A stretch of DNA of 30,300 nt from a virus: the IMG/VR virus record IMGVR_UViG_3300028800_000253, positions 1-30,300 of that record; one strand, 5' to 3'. Below are positions 30,091 through 30,300 of this stretch, piece after piece (position 1 is the first letter of the stretch; every line of letters begins with the position of its first letter). The position numbers and the translations under genes were made by a program. The notes under the pieces are model-generated. The model saw nothing but the letters and a program-made list of their open reading frames with translations, had not been told where the DNA came from and ran no database searches.

Positions 30091-30300
30091 CTATTCCTCC
30101 ACAGGGTAAATTCTTAATACCGTCTTTGCACAATCTGCATAATACTTCTTGGCATGAATGTCAAATATTATGTTGTCATCTTCCCATAAAACTTTGTTAC
30201 CGCAATCCAATATGAACTTGATCAGATTGTCCAGATCAGGTTTGACTGTCATTGGTATTGGTTTTTCTTTAGCTAAGATTCTTTTTCTTTTACTAGCTGA
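30091..30300 (-). CDS. rusA: RusA-family Holliday junction resolvase, C-terminal part
   Basis: The last 69 residues of a gene whose start lies beyond the right edge. It contains VKPDLDNLIKFILDCGNKVL then WEDDNIIFDIHAKKYY. The K-P-D-x-D-N-x-x-K...W-x-D-D-x-x-I pattern carries the active-site Asp residues of the RusA family (the PDLDN and EDD positions). The enzyme resolves branched DNA during replication or before packaging. The SD of the next gene overlaps its stop codon, linking their translation. Confidence 0.85.
   Translation of the reverse strand, partial: SASKRKRILAKEKPIPMTVKPDLDNLIKFILDCGNKVLWEDDNIIFDIHAKKYYADCAKTVLRIYPVEE

Noticed and set aside
1-30300. tRNA genes, CRISPR arrays, insertion sequences, integrase or attachment sites
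   Set aside because: Looked for clover-leaf signatures, regularly spaced repeats, transposase motifs and recombinase motifs on both strands by eye; none was convincing.

Overview
The window is part of an AT-rich tailed-bacteriophage genome with a podovirus-like virion set. Evidence is a PBSX-type terminase pair, a P22-like portal of about 700 residues, a coiled-coil scaffold, an N4-gp56-type major capsid protein, and a run of neck/tail/virion genes packed with ATGA and TAATG overlaps. Strong Shine-Dalgarno sequences point to a bacterial host, which cannot be named from the sequence. No integrase, tRNA, CRISPR array, insertion sequence, tail tube or tape-measure gene was recognised.

Layout, right to left (most genes are on the minus strand): 30300-27615 holds the end of a RusA-like Holliday-junction resolvase, a small lipoprotein-like gene and about ten small unknown genes; 27614-27348 is a structured non-coding stretch with a candidate promoter; 27347-25268 holds TerS and TerL. 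From 25267 to 18035 comes an accessory block: four small plus-strand genes, five small minus-strand genes reading away from them, and nine consecutive plus-strand fibre/adhesin-like genes built from duplicated modules. From 17903 leftward are the portal, two small genes, one plus-strand conserved gene, the scaffold, the capsid gene, then virion proteins down to a large partial ORF at the left edge.

The most striking content is three self-splicing elements in two essential genes. The capsid gene is split by two different group I introns in tandem. The first (1202 nt) encodes a two-motif LAGLIDADG endonuclease whose C-terminus overlaps the ribozyme core; the second (273 nt) has no ORF. Between them lies a predicted 13-nt microexon. 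Joining 13974-13650, 12447-12435 and 12161-11558 gives one 313-residue frame. Skipping the microexon creates an immediate stop. P1 pairings with U-G wobbles support both 5' splice sites. TerL also carries a 128-residue mini-intein without an endonuclease, placed inside the nuclease active-site motif.

A second theme is modular duplication. An E1-FCCH-like beta module recurs in at least four virion proteins, the fibre genes are paralogous pairs or triplets, and the first two fibre genes begin with a 198-bp direct repeat. Family assignments come from motif recognition only; no database search was run.
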